Shown here piece after piece: positions 63,789-64,000 of a stretch of 64,000 nucleotides of DNA (the first letter of the stretch is position 1; every line of letters starts with the position of its first letter). The position numbers and the translations under genes were made by a program. Below the pieces are notes generated by a model, which worked only from the letters and a program-made list of their open reading frames with translations, did not search any database and was not told where the DNA came from. Source of the DNA: Trema orientale (taxonomy: Eukaryota > Streptophyta > Magnoliopsida > Rosales > Cannabaceae); contig JXTC01000010.1 of assembly GCA_002914845.1 (NCBI GenBank), forward strand, positions 1,393,198-1,457,197, read 5' to 3'.

Positions 63789-64000
63789 TGTTAGCACGAA
63801 TATATGGGATTGCAAAACCAAACACAAACTCTAGAACATTCATGTAAAACTGATAGGAAGGGATTCATTGAGTATACCTGAGTCCATGATTGAATACCGT
63901 AGTATGGACGATGAACCGAAGGCGGAAGCGATAGTAATTGACTGTAATCGCTAGAGGGTTTGATCTTCTGTAGCCTAAAGCCTTATGTCACTCAGATGGA
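63789..64000 (-). mobile_element. LTR of the same Copia family, cut by the window edge
   Basis: Begins TGTTAGCACGAATATATGGG and matches both LTRs of the 40466-46710 element closely over its 212 visible bases, in the same orientation. The rest lies outside the window, so it may be a solo LTR or a second element. Confidence 0.9.

Overview
This window is nuclear DNA of a flowering plant, almost certainly a eudicot. It is AT-rich, has short intron-containing genes, and is packed with plant transposon families (Copia and Gypsy-like LTR elements, Mutator-like, CACTA and hAT-like elements, a tRNA-derived SINE). I cannot name the species from sequence alone. All confident genes lie on the minus strand.

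Genes: three apparently intact germin-like protein (GLP) genes occur in tandem at 16707-18186, 27390-28128 and 38058-39046, followed by a decayed fourth copy at 46746-48269. Each intact gene has two exons and encodes a 216-219 residue secreted cupin with the manganese-binding His/His/Glu/His set. An intact three-exon beta-tubulin gene (445 residues) lies at 51899-54769. The GLPs probably arose by tandem duplication. Exon 2 of the first two is nearly identical while exon 1 and the intron are not, which suggests gene conversion.

Left part (1-16.7 kb): no intact gene. It holds a Mutator-like MITE with repeat-built ends (2295-2968), two inverted LTR-like copies forming a 4.4 kb inverted repeat (3482-7894), a scrap of an NB-ARC resistance gene (about 8395-8545), and a Copia fossil (about 8.5-15.5 kb) whose gag region is split by a CACTA transposon.

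Middle part (18-40 kb): between the GLP genes lie several MITEs, a Copia pol fossil (24.2-26.8 kb), a CACTA-like element (29909-30904), a solo LTR (30928-33157), hAT-like GGGTC-rich repeats and a SINE (about 36210-36366).

Right part (40-64 kb): a Copia element with both LTRs and a target-site duplication (40466-46710, with a 438-base N gap) abuts the GLP pseudogene. After the tubulin gene, 55-62.5 kb is a field of Mutator-like MITEs, some nested or duplicated. The window ends inside another LTR of the same Copia family (63789 onward).

I see no operon-like or otherwise novel multi-gene system. The most interesting signals are a recurring family of non-coding Mutator-like elements with 9-bp target duplications, the footprint shared by the three GLP promoters, and the conversion-like exon 2 pattern.
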